DNA of 20,027 nucleotides from Butyrivibrio sp. (GCA_024688095.1 JAILEJ010000311.1:1-20027); one strand, 5' to 3'. Positions 7,731 through 16,895 are shown, numbered from the stretch's first letter. Numbers and translations: made by a program. The notes: generated from the letters alone by a model not told the origin.

Positions 7731-8816
7731 TTATATAACTTCGGAAATTTTAAGGTCAGGATGAGTGGCAAGATCCAAAAAGTCATCGCCGCATTTAACC
7801 ATAGGTCTTGATAATTTATCAGGATTGATAAAAATGATATCCCCTTCTCTTCCATTATTCAGCCTTACTCTGTTGGCAATAAAAGAGTTACTTATATGAG
7901 AAAGAAATGTCATTACAACTTTTGTATCAAATTTTTGAAGGCCTTCTTTTTCAAACATAGCAATAACATCAAAGGCACAAATTGGTCCTCTGTTAAGTCT
8001 CTTTGATGTGAGTTCATCATAAAGATCAGCGATTGCAACTATACGGGCAAATTCATCTATCTGTTCGCCCTTAAGATGAAATGGATACCCTGACCCATCT
8101 CTTCTTTCATGGTGCATTACAATACAGTTTTTGATATGTTCGTCAATATCCATATCCTTTACAAGATCGTAACCAAGTGTTACATGTGAACGCATAAGAA
8201 GTTTATCTTTTTCTGAATGAGGAGTTGAACTGTTTAACAAATTTTCTGGTAGCTTTACTTTTCCAATATCATGTAAAAGGCCTGCAGCTGTCACAAGTTT
8301 TACTTCTTCTGATGTAAGCCGAAGCCATGTTCCAATAAGATTGCAAATAAGAGATACATTTATGCAATGCATGTATATCTCATCACTATAATCATGAAGA
8401 TTATTAAGCATATCAAATACACCATAACCAGCTCCTGCTTCTACCATAAGATTATAAACAGGGTCAGTAATTTCATTTATATCGATTTGCTTATCTTCAT
8501 TTACAATAGCACTAAATGTCTTCTTTAAACGCGATGAATTTTTTTCAAGATCAGTTTTAAATCTCGAAAAATCCTCACTCAGTTTAAGTTTTTCAGAAAA
8601 TGACAGCTCTCTGTTTTCATCAATCTCAGAAGAAAGCTTTTTTACCTGAATGTTTTCATCAATAAAAACATTAAAAATACTATAACCGTTAATCCTGTTA
8701 ATGGTTTTTTCATCAAGTACAGTCCCTTTTGAAACAACCAGCTGGTCATCTAAAGTATAGACATTTTGAGCTACCACCATTCCAGGCTTTAACGCGCCAA
8801 CTACCATAAGTTTCAT
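7731..8816 (-). CDS. HD-GYP domain cyclic di-GMP phosphodiesterase
   Basis: A 361-residue soluble protein predicted to hydrolyse cyclic di-GMP. Residues 1-55 (LKPGMVVAQNVYT...SKGTVL) form the small beta-rich domain often found before HD-GYP domains. Residues 65-120 are charged and probably helical. Residues about 125-320 are the HD-GYP domain with every expected metal and signature residue: His150, LLHDIGK (180-186), His211, HHERRDGSGYP (235-245) and the Asp264 of AIADLYDELTS. The domain is therefore probably active. The C-terminal 40 residues (GDIIFINPDKLSRPMV) resemble the tail usual in this group. The start is supported by AGAGG before the ATG. It is a single-gene unit with a promoter at 8883-8911 and terminator at 7634-7679. 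It stands beside the sugar operon whose far end holds a GGDEF cyclase, giving a synthesis/degradation pair. Confidence 0.92.
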   Translation of the reverse strand: MKLMVVGALKPGMVVAQNVYTLDDQLVVSKGTVLDEKTINRINGYSIFNVFIDENIQVKKLSSEIDENRELSFSEKLKLSEDFSRFKTDLEKNSSRLKKTFSAIVNEDKQIDINEITDPVYNLMVEAGAGYGVFDMLNNLHDYSDEIYMHCINVSLICNLIGTWLRLTSEEVKLVTAAGLLHDIGKVKLPENLLNSSTPHSEKDKLLMRSHVTLGYDLVKDMDIDEHIKNCIVMHHERRDGSGYPFHLKGEQIDEFARIVAIADLYDELTSKRLNRGPICAFDVIAMFEKEGLQKFDTKVVMTFLSHISNSFIANRVRLNNGREGDIIFINPDKLSRPMVKCGDDFLDLATHPDLKISEVI

Positions 8817-8882
8817 TATTCAACCTCTAATCATATAGAAAAACCATATATAGTATCAGAACTTATTTATCTAACTAAATAT

Positions 8883-8911
8883 ATCATAAAATAAAGTGAA
8901 AATTTTTACAA
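8883..8911 (-). promoter_or_regulatory. Predicted sigma-A promoter of the HD-GYP gene
   Basis: On the minus strand TTGTAA (8911-8906) and TATGAT (8888-8883) are separated by exactly 17 nt. The predicted start lies near 8876, leaving about 60 nt of leader before the ATG at 8816. Confidence 0.6.
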
Positions 8912-8957
8912 TATTGTGCAGAATATATATTTTTAAATATTTTATAAAGTGATAAAA

Positions 8958-8986
8958 TATTGTTAGTGGGTGCTAACATGTATAAT
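8958..8986 (+). promoter_or_regulatory. Predicted promoter of the ABC transporter operon with an operator in its spacer
   Basis: A perfect TATAAT lies at 8981-8986, preceded by TG. Upstream, TTGTTA (8960-8965, 15-nt spacer) or TATTGT (8958-8963, 17-nt spacer) can serve as a -35. The inverted repeat TGTTAG-N6-CTAACA (8961-8978) fills the space between the two boxes. This is a typical position for a dimeric repressor (TetR, PadR, GntR or MarR types bind such sites). The transcript would start near 8993. The regulator is not in the window. Confidence 0.55.
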
Positions 8987-9042
8987 CTATAAATATGTTT
9001 ATTTGCGCCCATTTTTTATTTTATTAAATGGAGGTTATAGAT

Positions 9043-9741
9043 TTGTATCTTGAAATAAAAGACATAAAGAAATCCTTCGGAGAAGGTGAAAACAAAACTG
9101 AAGTTTTAAAAGGGATAAGCTTCGATGTTGAAAAAGGTGACATTTGCGTACTACTTGGTCCTTCAGGTTCAGGTAAATCAACGCTTTTAAATATCATTGG
9201 GGGAATTGAGACTGCTGACAGTGGTTCTCTTATCATAAACGGTAATCCCCTTGCTTCAATGGATGAAAAACATTTAACTAACTACAGACGCTCACATCTT
9301 GGATATGTATTTCAGTCTTATAATTTAATTCCTAACTTATCTGTAAAAGAAAATATAGAAGTTGGAGCATATTTAAGTAATAAGCCCCTTGATCTAAACG
9401 AACTTATAAAAACACTAGGACTATGGGAACATCGCAATAAAACTCCAAGCCAGTTATCAGGTGGTCAGCAGCAACGAACATCAATAGGACGCGCCATTAT
9501 AAAAAATCCTGATATTCTTCTTTGCGATGAACCTACAGGTGCCCTTGATTCAAAAACATCGATGGAAATTTTAAAGTTGATTGAAGATGTAAATCGCAAA
9601 TATGGTAATTCAGTAGTTATGGTGACTCATAATGAAGATATTTCAAAAATGGCTGACCAGATTGTGCGCCTTCGTGATGGGCAGATCAGACATAATGATA
9701 AAAACACTTCAAGAATTCCAGCCTCTGAACTTATATTATGA
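9043..9741 (+). CDS. ABC transporter ATPase (LolD/MacB type)
   Basis: A 232-residue ATP-binding subunit that would power the FtsX-type permease encoded next. All motifs are present: Walker A GPSGSGKS (39-46), Q-loop Gln91 in YVFQSYNLIP, signature QLSGGQQQR (137-145), Walker B ILLCDEP (158-164), the D-loop ALDS and the switch His196 (MVTH). The frame is open from ATG at 9028, but TTG at 9043 is preferred: GGAGG at 9030-9034 sits 8 nt before it, whereas nothing resembling a ribosome site precedes 9028, and MYLEIKDIKKSFG is the usual start of the family. The permease start follows 19 bp after the stop. Systems of this type move peptides, lipoproteins or hydrophobic compounds out of the membrane, or sense antimicrobial peptides; which of these applies here is open. 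Confidence 0.92.
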   Translation: MYLEIKDIKKSFGEGENKTEVLKGISFDVEKGDICVLLGPSGSGKSTLLNIIGGIETADSGSLIINGNPLASMDEKHLTNYRRSHLGYVFQSYNLIPNLSVKENIEVGAYLSNKPLDLNELIKTLGLWEHRNKTPSQLSGGQQQRTSIGRAIIKNPDILLCDEPTGALDSKTSMEILKLIEDVNRKYGNSVVMVTHNEDISKMADQIVRLRDGQIRHNDKNTSRIPASELIL

Positions 9742-9760
9742 TCACAAAGGAAAATTTATA

Positions 9761-12148
9761 ATGAAAAACCCACTAAATAAAAGACACCTAAGAGAATTAA
9801 AAAATGATTTTGGAAAATATCTGGCTCTCTTTCTCTTTTTGGTTGCGACAACCGGATTTGTATCTGGTTTTGACGTAGCAAGTTCAAGCATGATAAAAGC
9901 CTATAATGACGGATTTACAAAATACAATATTGAAGATGGTCATTTTATTTTAAGAGAAAAAGCTACGGATGGATTGATTAATGCCATTAAAAAAGAAGAC
10001 ACTTCTTTATATGAACTATATTACAAAAATAAAGCTTTAAGTAATGGACATACCCTTAGGATTTATAAAAATAGAAACGATGTTAATCTTCCATGCCTTA
10101 TGGAAGGTTCTCTTCCACAAAAAGAAACTGAGATAGCAATCGACAGATTATATGCAGAAAATAATGATATAAATATTGGAGATATTATTGAAGTAGATTC
10201 CATAAAATTTACTATTTGTGGATTTGTATCACTTTCCGATTATACTGCTCTATTTAAGAACAATAACGATACAATGTTTGATGCCAACAAGTTCTCAATT
10301 GCTCTTGTAACAGATAAAGCCTTTGAAAATCTCAGCAATATAGGATTATATTACTGCTATGCTTATAAATTTGATGCAGAATTAAATGATCAGGATGCTT
10401 CTGATAAGTCTGAAGAAATTTTAGATGTTCTTATAAAAAATGTCTCCGGTATGGATACAGATGAAATGAAGGAACAAGGAGAAGACATGGCAACACTTCT
10501 TAGTATGATGCTCATGCTTACTTCTGATGATAACTCTGATATTGAAGGTACTGTAAAAGATGCTGTTAAATACTATCTGGGTGATGATGGAATAATTGAA
10601 GATTTTGTTGCAAGGCAGGATAATCAGGCAATAAATTTTACTGGAGATGATTTTGGATCTGATCAGGTATTTATGAACTATCTTCTTTATATAGTAATTG
10701 TTGTAATTGCATTTATCTTCTCCATTACTTCCAAAAATACTATTGAGCATGAGTCTAATGTTATAGGAACACTTAGAGCATCAGGCTTTACCAAACAAGA
10801 ACTAATAATTCATTATATGACGATGCCTATAATAATAACCCTTGCAGCTGCATTAATTGGAAATTTGTTTGGATATAGCATTATGAAAAATATTGCAGCA
10901 GCGATGTATTATCATAGCTACTCGCTCCCAACCTACGTTACAATATGGAATAGCAAGGCTTTCATACTTACAACAATTGTACCTGGCTTAATTGTTATCG
11001 CAGTTAATTTATACGTTATAACAAAAGCAATGCAGCATTCGCCTCTTTCTTTTTTAAGAGGTGAAATCAAAAATAATAACAGAAAAAGAGTTGCAAATCT
11101 CCCTAATTGGAAATTCCTTACAAGATTTAGGACCAGAATAATAATTCAAAATAAGTCAGCATATTTTACGCTTATTCTTGGAATATTCTTATCTGTAGTT
11201 CTTTTAATGTTTGGAATGCTATTTAATCCACTTTTAGATCATTACAAAGAAACTGTATTGGAATCACAGATTGCTGATTATCAGTATATTTTAAAAGAAG
11301 AAGCAAATACCAGTATAGAAGGCGCAGAAAAATATGCCTTCACTGCTCTTTTAAACGAAGCTGATGAAGAAATAAGTGTTTATGGAATTGAAGATAATTC
11401 AATATATTTATCTTCTATCACACTCCCAGAAAACGAAAATGGTATTATCTTATCATCTGCCTACAGAGAAAAATATGGCTTAGCTGTTGGCGATACAATT
11501 CATTTAAAAGAAGAATATGGAACAAATAATTATATTTTTGAAATAGAAGGATTCTATGATTATGAAGCAAATCTGACAGCGTATATAAGCAGAATTAATT
11601 TTGCCTCAATCTTTGATGAGGAAGATGATTTTTACAATGGATATTTTTCTAATAAAGAGCTTACTGACATTCATGAAGAAAGCATTGCCACTACTATCAC
11701 AGCTTCAGATCTCACCGTAACAACGGATCAGCTTAAGGATTCTATGGGTGAATTGTTTTATTTATTCTATGTATTTGCAATGTTTCTTTTTGTACTTGTA
11801 ATATATCTTCTAGCAAAGATGATAGTTGAAAAAAATGCCAAATCGGTTTCTATAATGAAAATATTAGGATACAAAAGCTCAGAAATAAATTCTTTATATA
11901 ATACTTCAACTGCTATTGTAACTATTTTTTCATTACTGATTTCAATGCCTCTTTCTAATTTGCTTATTGCTCAGATATGGAAAATCATGATATTAGAATT
12001 TAAAGGATGGCTTCCTTACTATTTACAACCTGTAATTTATATAAAAATTTTTATAGCAGGTTTATTATGCTATCTTATTGTTCATATTATGCAGATGCAT
12101 AAAATAAGCAAGATTCCAATGTCAGACGCTTTAAAATCTGTTGAATAA
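9761..12148 (+). CDS. FtsX-type ABC transporter permease
   Basis: A 795-residue membrane protein, partner of the ATPase upstream. It begins KRHLRELKNDFGKYLALFLF, with a first membrane helix near 20-40, then a large outer domain, then FtsX membrane segments starting at NYLLYIVIVVIAFIFS, including the cytoplasmic coupling stretch ...VIGTLRASGFTKQELI. A second unit follows: helix ILGIFLSVVLLMFGML, a second outer domain and a C-terminal FtsX block (LFYVFAMFLFVLVIYLL, then IMKILGYKSSEI). The tail KISKIPMSDALKSVE is typical of the family. The duplicated layout and length match large peptide-detoxification or lipoprotein-export permeases of Firmicutes. The start ATG at 9761 has AAGGA 9 nt upstream; the frame is open further left (to 9632), but that part overlaps the ATPase gene and lacks family sequence. 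A terminator follows at 12217-12284. Confidence 0.88.
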   Translation: MKNPLNKRHLRELKNDFGKYLALFLFLVATTGFVSGFDVASSSMIKAYNDGFTKYNIEDGHFILREKATDGLINAIKKEDTSLYELYYKNKALSNGHTLRIYKNRNDVNLPCLMEGSLPQKETEIAIDRLYAENNDINIGDIIEVDSIKFTICGFVSLSDYTALFKNNNDTMFDANKFSIALVTDKAFENLSNIGLYYCYAYKFDAELNDQDASDKSEEILDVLIKNVSGMDTDEMKEQGEDMATLLSMMLMLTSDDNSDIEGTVKDAVKYYLGDDGIIEDFVARQDNQAINFTGDDFGSDQVFMNYLLYIVIVVIAFIFSITSKNTIEHESNVIGTLRASGFTKQELIIHYMTMPIIITLAAALIGNLFGYSIMKNIAAAMYYHSYSLPTYVTIWNSKAFILTTIVPGLIVIAVNLYVITKAMQHSPLSFLRGEIKNNNRKRVANLPNWKFLTRFRTRIIIQNKSAYFTLILGIFLSVVLLMFGMLFNPLLDHYKETVLESQIADYQYILKEEANTSIEGAEKYAFTALLNEADEEISVYGIEDNSIYLSSITLPENENGIILSSAYREKYGLAVGDTIHLKEEYGTNNYIFEIEGFYDYEANLTAYISRINFASIFDEEDDFYNGYFSNKELTDIHEESIATTITASDLTVTTDQLKDSMGELFYLFYVFAMFLFVLVIYLLAKMIVEKNAKSVSIMKILGYKSSEINSLYNTSTAIVTIFSLLISMPLSNLLIAQIWKIMILEFKGWLPYYLQPVIYIKIFIAGLLCYLIVHIMQMHKISKIPMSDALKSVE

Positions 12149-12216
12149 TACTTTAATATAAAAGTTTTTAGAATAGATCTTTAAAATATAATTTATGTAT
12201 TATAATTTACAGTCAA

Positions 12217-12284
12217 AAAATCCTGCAAACCATTTATTTTACGTTCCCATAACAAGGTATTAAAAAATAAGTTTGCAGGATTTT
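12217..12284. terminator. Bidirectional terminator between the ABC permease and leuD
   Basis: A perfect 14-bp stem is formed by AAAATCCTGCAAAC (12217-12230) and its complement (12271-12284). Part of the 40-nt loop can add an inner TTATTTT/AAAATAA stem (12234-12240 with 12264-12270). The plus-strand side ends in TTTTACTTTA and the minus-strand side in a T6 run, so it can end both converging transcripts. Confidence 0.85.
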
Positions 12285-12339
12285 ACTTTATTCATTTGAA
12301 ATTAAATCAAACGGTTAATAATAAGTTAAATATAAAAAA

Positions 12340-12828
12340 TTATTTTGAATTTATATAATTGATAAGTCCTTCTGAATCAATTATTTTCTGCATAAATGGA
12401 GGGAAAGCCTGTCCCTGATAGCTCTTTCCAGTTGTTTCATCAGTAATGACTCCAGTATCAAAATTTATATCAACAACATCCCCTGCTGCTATTTCTTTTG
12501 CAGCTTCTGAACATTCTACAATTGGAAGTCCAATATTTATACTGTTTCTATAGAAAATTCTTGCGAATGTCTCTGCTATTACACAGCTTACACCTGCTGC
12601 CTTAATAGCTATAGGAGCATGTTCTCTGGAAGAACCGCATCCAAAATTCTTATTGGCAACAATAATGTCACCTTCTTTAACATTTTTAATGAAATTCTTA
12701 TCAATATCCTCCATACAATGTGAAGCAAGTTCTGCATGGTCTGTTGTATTTAAATATCTGGCAGGAATAATTACATCAGTATCAACATTATCGCCAAATT
12801 TAAAAACTGTTCCTTTTGCTGCCTTCAT
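12340..12828 (-). CDS. leuD: 3-isopropylmalate dehydratase small subunit
   Basis: A 162-residue subunit of isopropylmalate isomerase, which with LeuC converts 2-isopropylmalate to 3-isopropylmalate in leucine synthesis in the cytoplasm. It has the short LeuD form: GTVFKFGDNVDTDVIIPARY at the start and the hallmark NFGCGSSREHAP loop that closes over the Fe-S active site in LeuC. YRNSINIGLPIVE follows, then the C-terminal part. The start is set at ATG 12828: AAAGGA lies 9 nt upstream, while the outer in-frame ATG at 12849 has no ribosome binding site and would add seven unrelated residues. It follows leuC by 48 bp and ends before the shared terminator at 12217-12284. Confidence 0.95.
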   Translation of the reverse strand: MKAAKGTVFKFGDNVDTDVIIPARYLNTTDHAELASHCMEDIDKNFIKNVKEGDIIVANKNFGCGSSREHAPIAIKAAGVSCVIAETFARIFYRNSINIGLPIVECSEAAKEIAAGDVVDINFDTGVITDETTGKSYQGQAFPPFMQKIIDSEGLINYINSK

Positions 12829-12876
12829 ATCTATTTTTCCTTTCTGCAATCAGTTTATATTAAACAAATTCAAATA

Positions 12877-14148
12877 TTAAAGTCCTATATCTGCAGGAGT
12901 TGAAATCTTTCCTGTTACAGCACTTGCAGCAGCAACTGCAGGTGAAGCAAGATATATTTCAGAATCAATTGCACCCATACGGCCTACAAAGTTTCTGTTT
13001 GTAGTAGAAACGCATCTTTCTCCAGATGCAAGAATTCCCATATAACCGCCAAGACATGGACCACAGGTAGGTGTAGAAACAACAGCTCCAGCCTCAATGA
13101 AAGTCTTAAGAAGACCTTCTTCCATAGCCTGCATATAAATTGCCTGCGTTGCAGGAATAACAATACATCTGATTCCCTTTGCAACTTTTTTGCCTTCAAG
13201 AACTTTAGCTGCAGTTCTCATATCTTCGATTCTTCCATTTGTACAAGAGCCAATAACAACCTGATCTATTGTAAGATCATCTACCTCTTCAACAATATGA
13301 GTGTTTTCTGGAAGATGAGGGAATGATACTGTACTCTTTAATGTGCTTAAATCAATTGTATATTCTTCATCATAAACAGCATCCTCATCTGCTTCGAAAA
13401 TTGTATATTTTCTTTCAGGTGCATGTTCTTTCATATATTCAATTGCAAGATCATCAACAGGGAAAATGCCATTCTTTCCGCCAGCTTCAATTGCCATATT
13501 AGCAATTGTAAATCTGTCATCCATTGAAAGGTTTTTAATGCCCTCACCTGTGAACTCCATTGATTTATAAAGAGCACCATCAACACCAATCATACCAATG
13601 ATATGAAGAATGAGATCCTTACCACTAACCCATTTTGATGGTTTTCCTACAATATTAAATTTAATTGCAGAAGGAACTTTAAACCATGCTTTACCTGTTG
13701 CCATTCCAGCTGCCATATCTGTTGAACCAACACCTGTACTAAAAGCACCAAGAGCACCATAAGTACATGTATGTGAATCAGCTCCAATAATAAGGTCACC
13801 TGCAACAGTAAGACCTTTTTCTGGAAGAAGTGCATGCTCGATACCCATCTGTCCTACTTCGAAATAGTTTGTAATATCATTCTTTCTGGCAAATTCTCTT
13901 ACACATTTGCAGTTTTCTGCTGACTTAATGTCCTTGTTAGGAACAAAATGGTCAGGAACAAGTGCAATTTTATCTTTATTGAATACGCCATCCTTGGTGA
14001 ATTTATCCATTTCTTTAATAGCTACAGGACTTGTTATATCATTACCAAGTACAAGATCAAGATCAGCTTCAATAAGCTGTCCGGCTTCTACCTGTTCAAG
14101 TCCAGCATGTGCTGCCAATATCTTCTGGCTCATCGTCATATGACTCAT
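12877..14148 (-). CDS. leuC: 3-isopropylmalate dehydratase large subunit
   Basis: A 423-residue aconitase-family subunit binding a [4Fe-4S] cluster; it partners LeuD in the second step of leucine synthesis. The cluster cysteines are Cys302 (VVIGSCTNGR) and Cys362 and Cys365 (TPTCGPCLGG). GADSHTCTYGALGAFSTG (122-139) is the usual substrate-side segment. The length and sequence fit the shorter LeuC/HacA-like branch common in Firmicutes and archaea rather than the 466-residue proteobacterial form. The start at 14148 (MSHMTMSQKI) is supported by AAAGGAG 7 nt upstream. It forms a two-gene unit with leuD. The 120-bp gap to yfhO, which lies upstream on the same strand, holds no clear terminator, T-box or promoter that I can defend, so partial read-through from yfhO is possible. 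Confidence 0.95.
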   Translation of the reverse strand: MSHMTMSQKILAAHAGLEQVEAGQLIEADLDLVLGNDITSPVAIKEMDKFTKDGVFNKDKIALVPDHFVPNKDIKSAENCKCVREFARKNDITNYFEVGQMGIEHALLPEKGLTVAGDLIIGADSHTCTYGALGAFSTGVGSTDMAAGMATGKAWFKVPSAIKFNIVGKPSKWVSGKDLILHIIGMIGVDGALYKSMEFTGEGIKNLSMDDRFTIANMAIEAGGKNGIFPVDDLAIEYMKEHAPERKYTIFEADEDAVYDEEYTIDLSTLKSTVSFPHLPENTHIVEEVDDLTIDQVVIGSCTNGRIEDMRTAAKVLEGKKVAKGIRCIVIPATQAIYMQAMEEGLLKTFIEAGAVVSTPTCGPCLGGYMGILASGERCVSTTNRNFVGRMGAIDSEIYLASPAVAAASAVTGKISTPADIGL

Positions 14149-14268
14149 AATATATCTCCTTTACCTATATGTGAATAATTATCAAGCTAATAATAGCAAA
14201 TATAACATATAAATCATTTTTTTATAACATAACATTATTATCTATTTTCTTGATATAAATTAATGTGT

Positions 14269-16761
14269 TTATTCTTCTCTTCTCTTTTTATATCTTCTAT
14301 ACCAAAAATAATATCCAATTGAAAAAGCTATCGAAAGAAGTGAAATTAAAAGACCTGCATCAAATCCAACAGGTTTATAATTTACCCTGATTTCATGAAC
14401 TCCGGCTGTTACAGGAATAGCCATAAGTCCATAATCGGCTTCAACTATTTCTACCTCATTTCCATCTACAGTAGCACTGAAACCATCACAACATGGAACA
14501 GAGAAAAATACAAGGCTGTCTTTTTGTAGATTTGCCGTTGTAGCAGAAAAACCATATGTATCAGTCTCAAATGAATTACATGCAGTATTTTTCCTTGCCT
14601 GCACTTCATTTGAAAATACTTCATCGCCAAGCTCCTGGGCTATTTCCTCTTGAGGAAGTTCTTCAAGAATATCAGAGTATTTATCAGCATCCTCATCAGA
14701 TAAAATAATTGCTTTTACAAGTGTATCATCTGCATCCTGTTCATTAACCTGATCATAAACAGATTCTTTGATATAGTAATCATAAGTAAATCCCATAGGA
14801 ATAAAATTAGTATTGTAATAAATATCAAATCCATTCTGACTGGAATCCCAAATATAACCATTCAGGCCATTTCCTTTAGCAAAAATACCCTCTTTATTGA
14901 TATTCGAATTTTCCATGTAATATTTGACAGATAAAATAGCTCTAAGGCCTCTTCTGTCTAAAGGAATATTTGTTTCTACAGTTCTGGTAATACCTGCAGT
15001 TCCTTCAAGAAAATCAAAAATCTTGGATGGAATTGTGCTCAAGAAACAATGTGCAGAAGGAATCCCCCATACCATATCATAGTTTGTTGAAGTTGAATCT
15101 GTTTCATCCCTGCAAAAATCCGTAGTATCAATTTCCGGCTTTGTTTCAAGCATCTGAATCTGCCACTGTTCTTTTCCGTATTCACTAATAAGTCCACTAC
15201 CATTTTCCAAAACAGTGTGTGTAGCAAATATACATGAAAAAACTGTAGCAAAGAGAATAAAATGAATTCTTAAAACAGGTCTTTTTAATACAAGCTTTTC
15301 TCCAAATAATAAAGGAATTACTTTAATACATTTTGGAACTACAAAAATAACAACAATCAGAAGAACAGTTATAATACCAGTATCAAGAACATTATTCCAG
15401 AATATCTTTTTATTATCTGCCATACTAAAATAAACAAGATTTCCGGTATCATCCTTTATAGGTAATAAACCAATAATTATCATCAAAAGAAAGCTTAAAA
15501 GAGTTACAATAACACCTTTTTTTAAATGCTCAGATTTTCCTCTTTCAATCATCTGTGCTGTCATTATAGCCATGATAAGAATAGGCATATAAAACCATCT
15601 TGCATAATAGTTTTTATTAAATAGAGAAAACGAAGCATTTAGAATAGGAATAATTGCAAAAACAATGCAGGTAAAAATAAGCGTCTTTTTCCAATCCTTT
15701 TTATGCTTGTAAAGACTCATATATGCTACAACTCCTGCAATACCAAACATTGGCAGATATATTGCAAGAGATGAATTTTTGACAGTAGATATATAGAATA
15801 ATGTTCCCTTGCCTATAATATCCGGAATCATTACCATACTTCTAAATATATCCCATATAAGCTTACCACTTGGATATATAACGGTGTCATATCCAATAAG
15901 AACATTATCAAGCCTTGAGTTTCCAGAAACACCACCAATAGCCTGAAACAGATAAAAAGCACCTATCAGAAATCCAAGAATTCCACCGGCAAAGGATCTG
16001 AAAATCATTCTAAATACAACCTGAAGTCTGTTTCCTCTTACGTATCTTATCAGAAAATAAATTATCAAAAATATTACTTCACCAAAAAAGAAATAGTAAT
16101 TGATAACAGCCATAAGTGTTACGCAAAGAACAAACCTTATAAATTTAGGACCCGCAGGAAAATATTTATAATGATCTTTATAATTATCAACATCCATAAG
16201 ATCATCGTATGTAATCATTAGGAGCGGAAAAAAAGCAACGGCATCAGTAAAATGATTAAATACAATATTACAAGCATTAAAGCCTGAAAAAGCGTATAAT
16301 AAGGAACCTATTATTGCTGAAATATCTTTATGTGTAAAACGTCTTATATAAACATAGCTCGTAACAGTTGCAACCGCATATTTAAGTGCCATCAAAAAAG
16401 GCATAATATATACAAGCCAGTTCTCAGGAAAAGGAATTGTTAACCAAAAAAATGGGCTTCCCCATAGATAGAAAGAAAAATCTCCTATCATTGAACCACC
16501 AAGATCAACGTTCCAATTCCAGAAAAATTCGCCATTTCTTACTGCTCTATGTGCAAGAATGTAGAAAGGAACCTGTTGAACATTATAGTCACCATAATAA
16601 AAAAATGGTAAACCTCGTTTAATAAAAAATGGAATAACTGCAAGAACATACATGAAAAAAGACAAAATTAAAAGTCTTGGTAATATCTTTTTAAGTGGCT
16701 TATTTTCTCCATATTGAATAAATCTCTCAGTAGAAACTGAGAGTCTTTTAGACTTTCCCAT
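14269..16761 (-). CDS. YfhO-family membrane protein (putative envelope glycosyltransferase)
   Basis: An 830-residue polytopic protein with about 12 membrane segments in the first 500 residues, then a large outer domain (about 510-795), a last helix and the basic tail RRYKKRREE. The YYGDYNVQQVPFY segment after the first helix, with WNWNVDLGGSMIGD, is the signature of the YfhO family. In Bacillus and Listeria members, YfhO-type proteins act with undecaprenyl-phosphate-sugar enzymes to glycosylate lipoteichoic acid outside the cell; that role here is inference from family. ATG at 16761 is chosen because GAGGAG lies 5 nt before it; an outer GTG at 16767 would abut the ribosome binding site. It has its own promoter at 16799-16827 and lies between ilvC and leuC without an evident functional link to them. 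Confidence 0.87.
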   Translation of the reverse strand: MGKSKRLSVSTERFIQYGENKPLKKILPRLLILSFFMYVLAVIPFFIKRGLPFFYYGDYNVQQVPFYILAHRAVRNGEFFWNWNVDLGGSMIGDFSFYLWGSPFFWLTIPFPENWLVYIMPFLMALKYAVATVTSYVYIRRFTHKDISAIIGSLLYAFSGFNACNIVFNHFTDAVAFFPLLMITYDDLMDVDNYKDHYKYFPAGPKFIRFVLCVTLMAVINYYFFFGEVIFLIIYFLIRYVRGNRLQVVFRMIFRSFAGGILGFLIGAFYLFQAIGGVSGNSRLDNVLIGYDTVIYPSGKLIWDIFRSMVMIPDIIGKGTLFYISTVKNSSLAIYLPMFGIAGVVAYMSLYKHKKDWKKTLIFTCIVFAIIPILNASFSLFNKNYYARWFYMPILIMAIMTAQMIERGKSEHLKKGVIVTLLSFLLMIIIGLLPIKDDTGNLVYFSMADNKKIFWNNVLDTGIITVLLIVVIFVVPKCIKVIPLLFGEKLVLKRPVLRIHFILFATVFSCIFATHTVLENGSGLISEYGKEQWQIQMLETKPEIDTTDFCRDETDSTSTNYDMVWGIPSAHCFLSTIPSKIFDFLEGTAGITRTVETNIPLDRRGLRAILSVKYYMENSNINKEGIFAKGNGLNGYIWDSSQNGFDIYYNTNFIPMGFTYDYYIKESVYDQVNEQDADDTLVKAIILSDEDADKYSDILEELPQEEIAQELGDEVFSNEVQARKNTACNSFETDTYGFSATTANLQKDSLVFFSVPCCDGFSATVDGNEVEIVEADYGLMAIPVTAGVHEIRVNYKPVGFDAGLLISLLSIAFSIGYYFWYRRYKKRREE

Positions 16762-16798
16762 AATCACTCCTCATTTATATCTAAATAGACATAAAATT

Positions 16799-16827
16799 AT
16801 TTTACAGCATATCCATTTTATAAACAA
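16799..16827 (-). promoter_or_regulatory. Predicted sigma-A promoter of the yfhO-family gene
   Basis: On the minus strand TTGTTT (16827-16822) and TAAAAT (16804-16799) are spaced by 17 nt, with TG directly before the -10 box. The start would be near 16792, about 30 nt before the ATG. It lies just past the ilvC terminator, which makes yfhO transcriptionally separate from ilvNC. Confidence 0.6.
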
Positions 16828-16859
16828 TAAATATATCATATAAGAATTTCATCTAATAT

Positions 16860-16895
16860 AAAAAAACTGTGAGACCTGAATGATCTCACAGTTTT
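16860..16895 (-). terminator. Terminator of the ilvNC operon
   Basis: A perfect 12-bp stem, AAAACTGTGAGA (16863-16874) with its complement (16884-16895), around a 9-nt loop. On the minus strand it runs into a T7 tract (16866-16860). It lies about 35 bp after the ilvC stop. Confidence 0.9.

Noticed and set aside
8817..9042. Cyclic di-GMP riboswitch in the leader of the HD-GYP or ABC genes
   Set aside because: The leaders are about 50-60 nt and lack the conserved stems of GEMM-type riboswitches; the dyad there fits a protein operator better.
9632..9760. Extended start of the ABC permease overlapping the ATPase gene
   Set aside because: The extra 43 residues are the ATPase gene read in another frame; ATG 9761 has a ribosome binding site and starts the family sequence.
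12984..13199. Open frames inside leuC, ilvC and other genes in shifted or opposite frames
   Set aside because: They lie wholly within well-supported genes, have low-complexity composition typical of out-of-frame reading and no ribosome binding sites.
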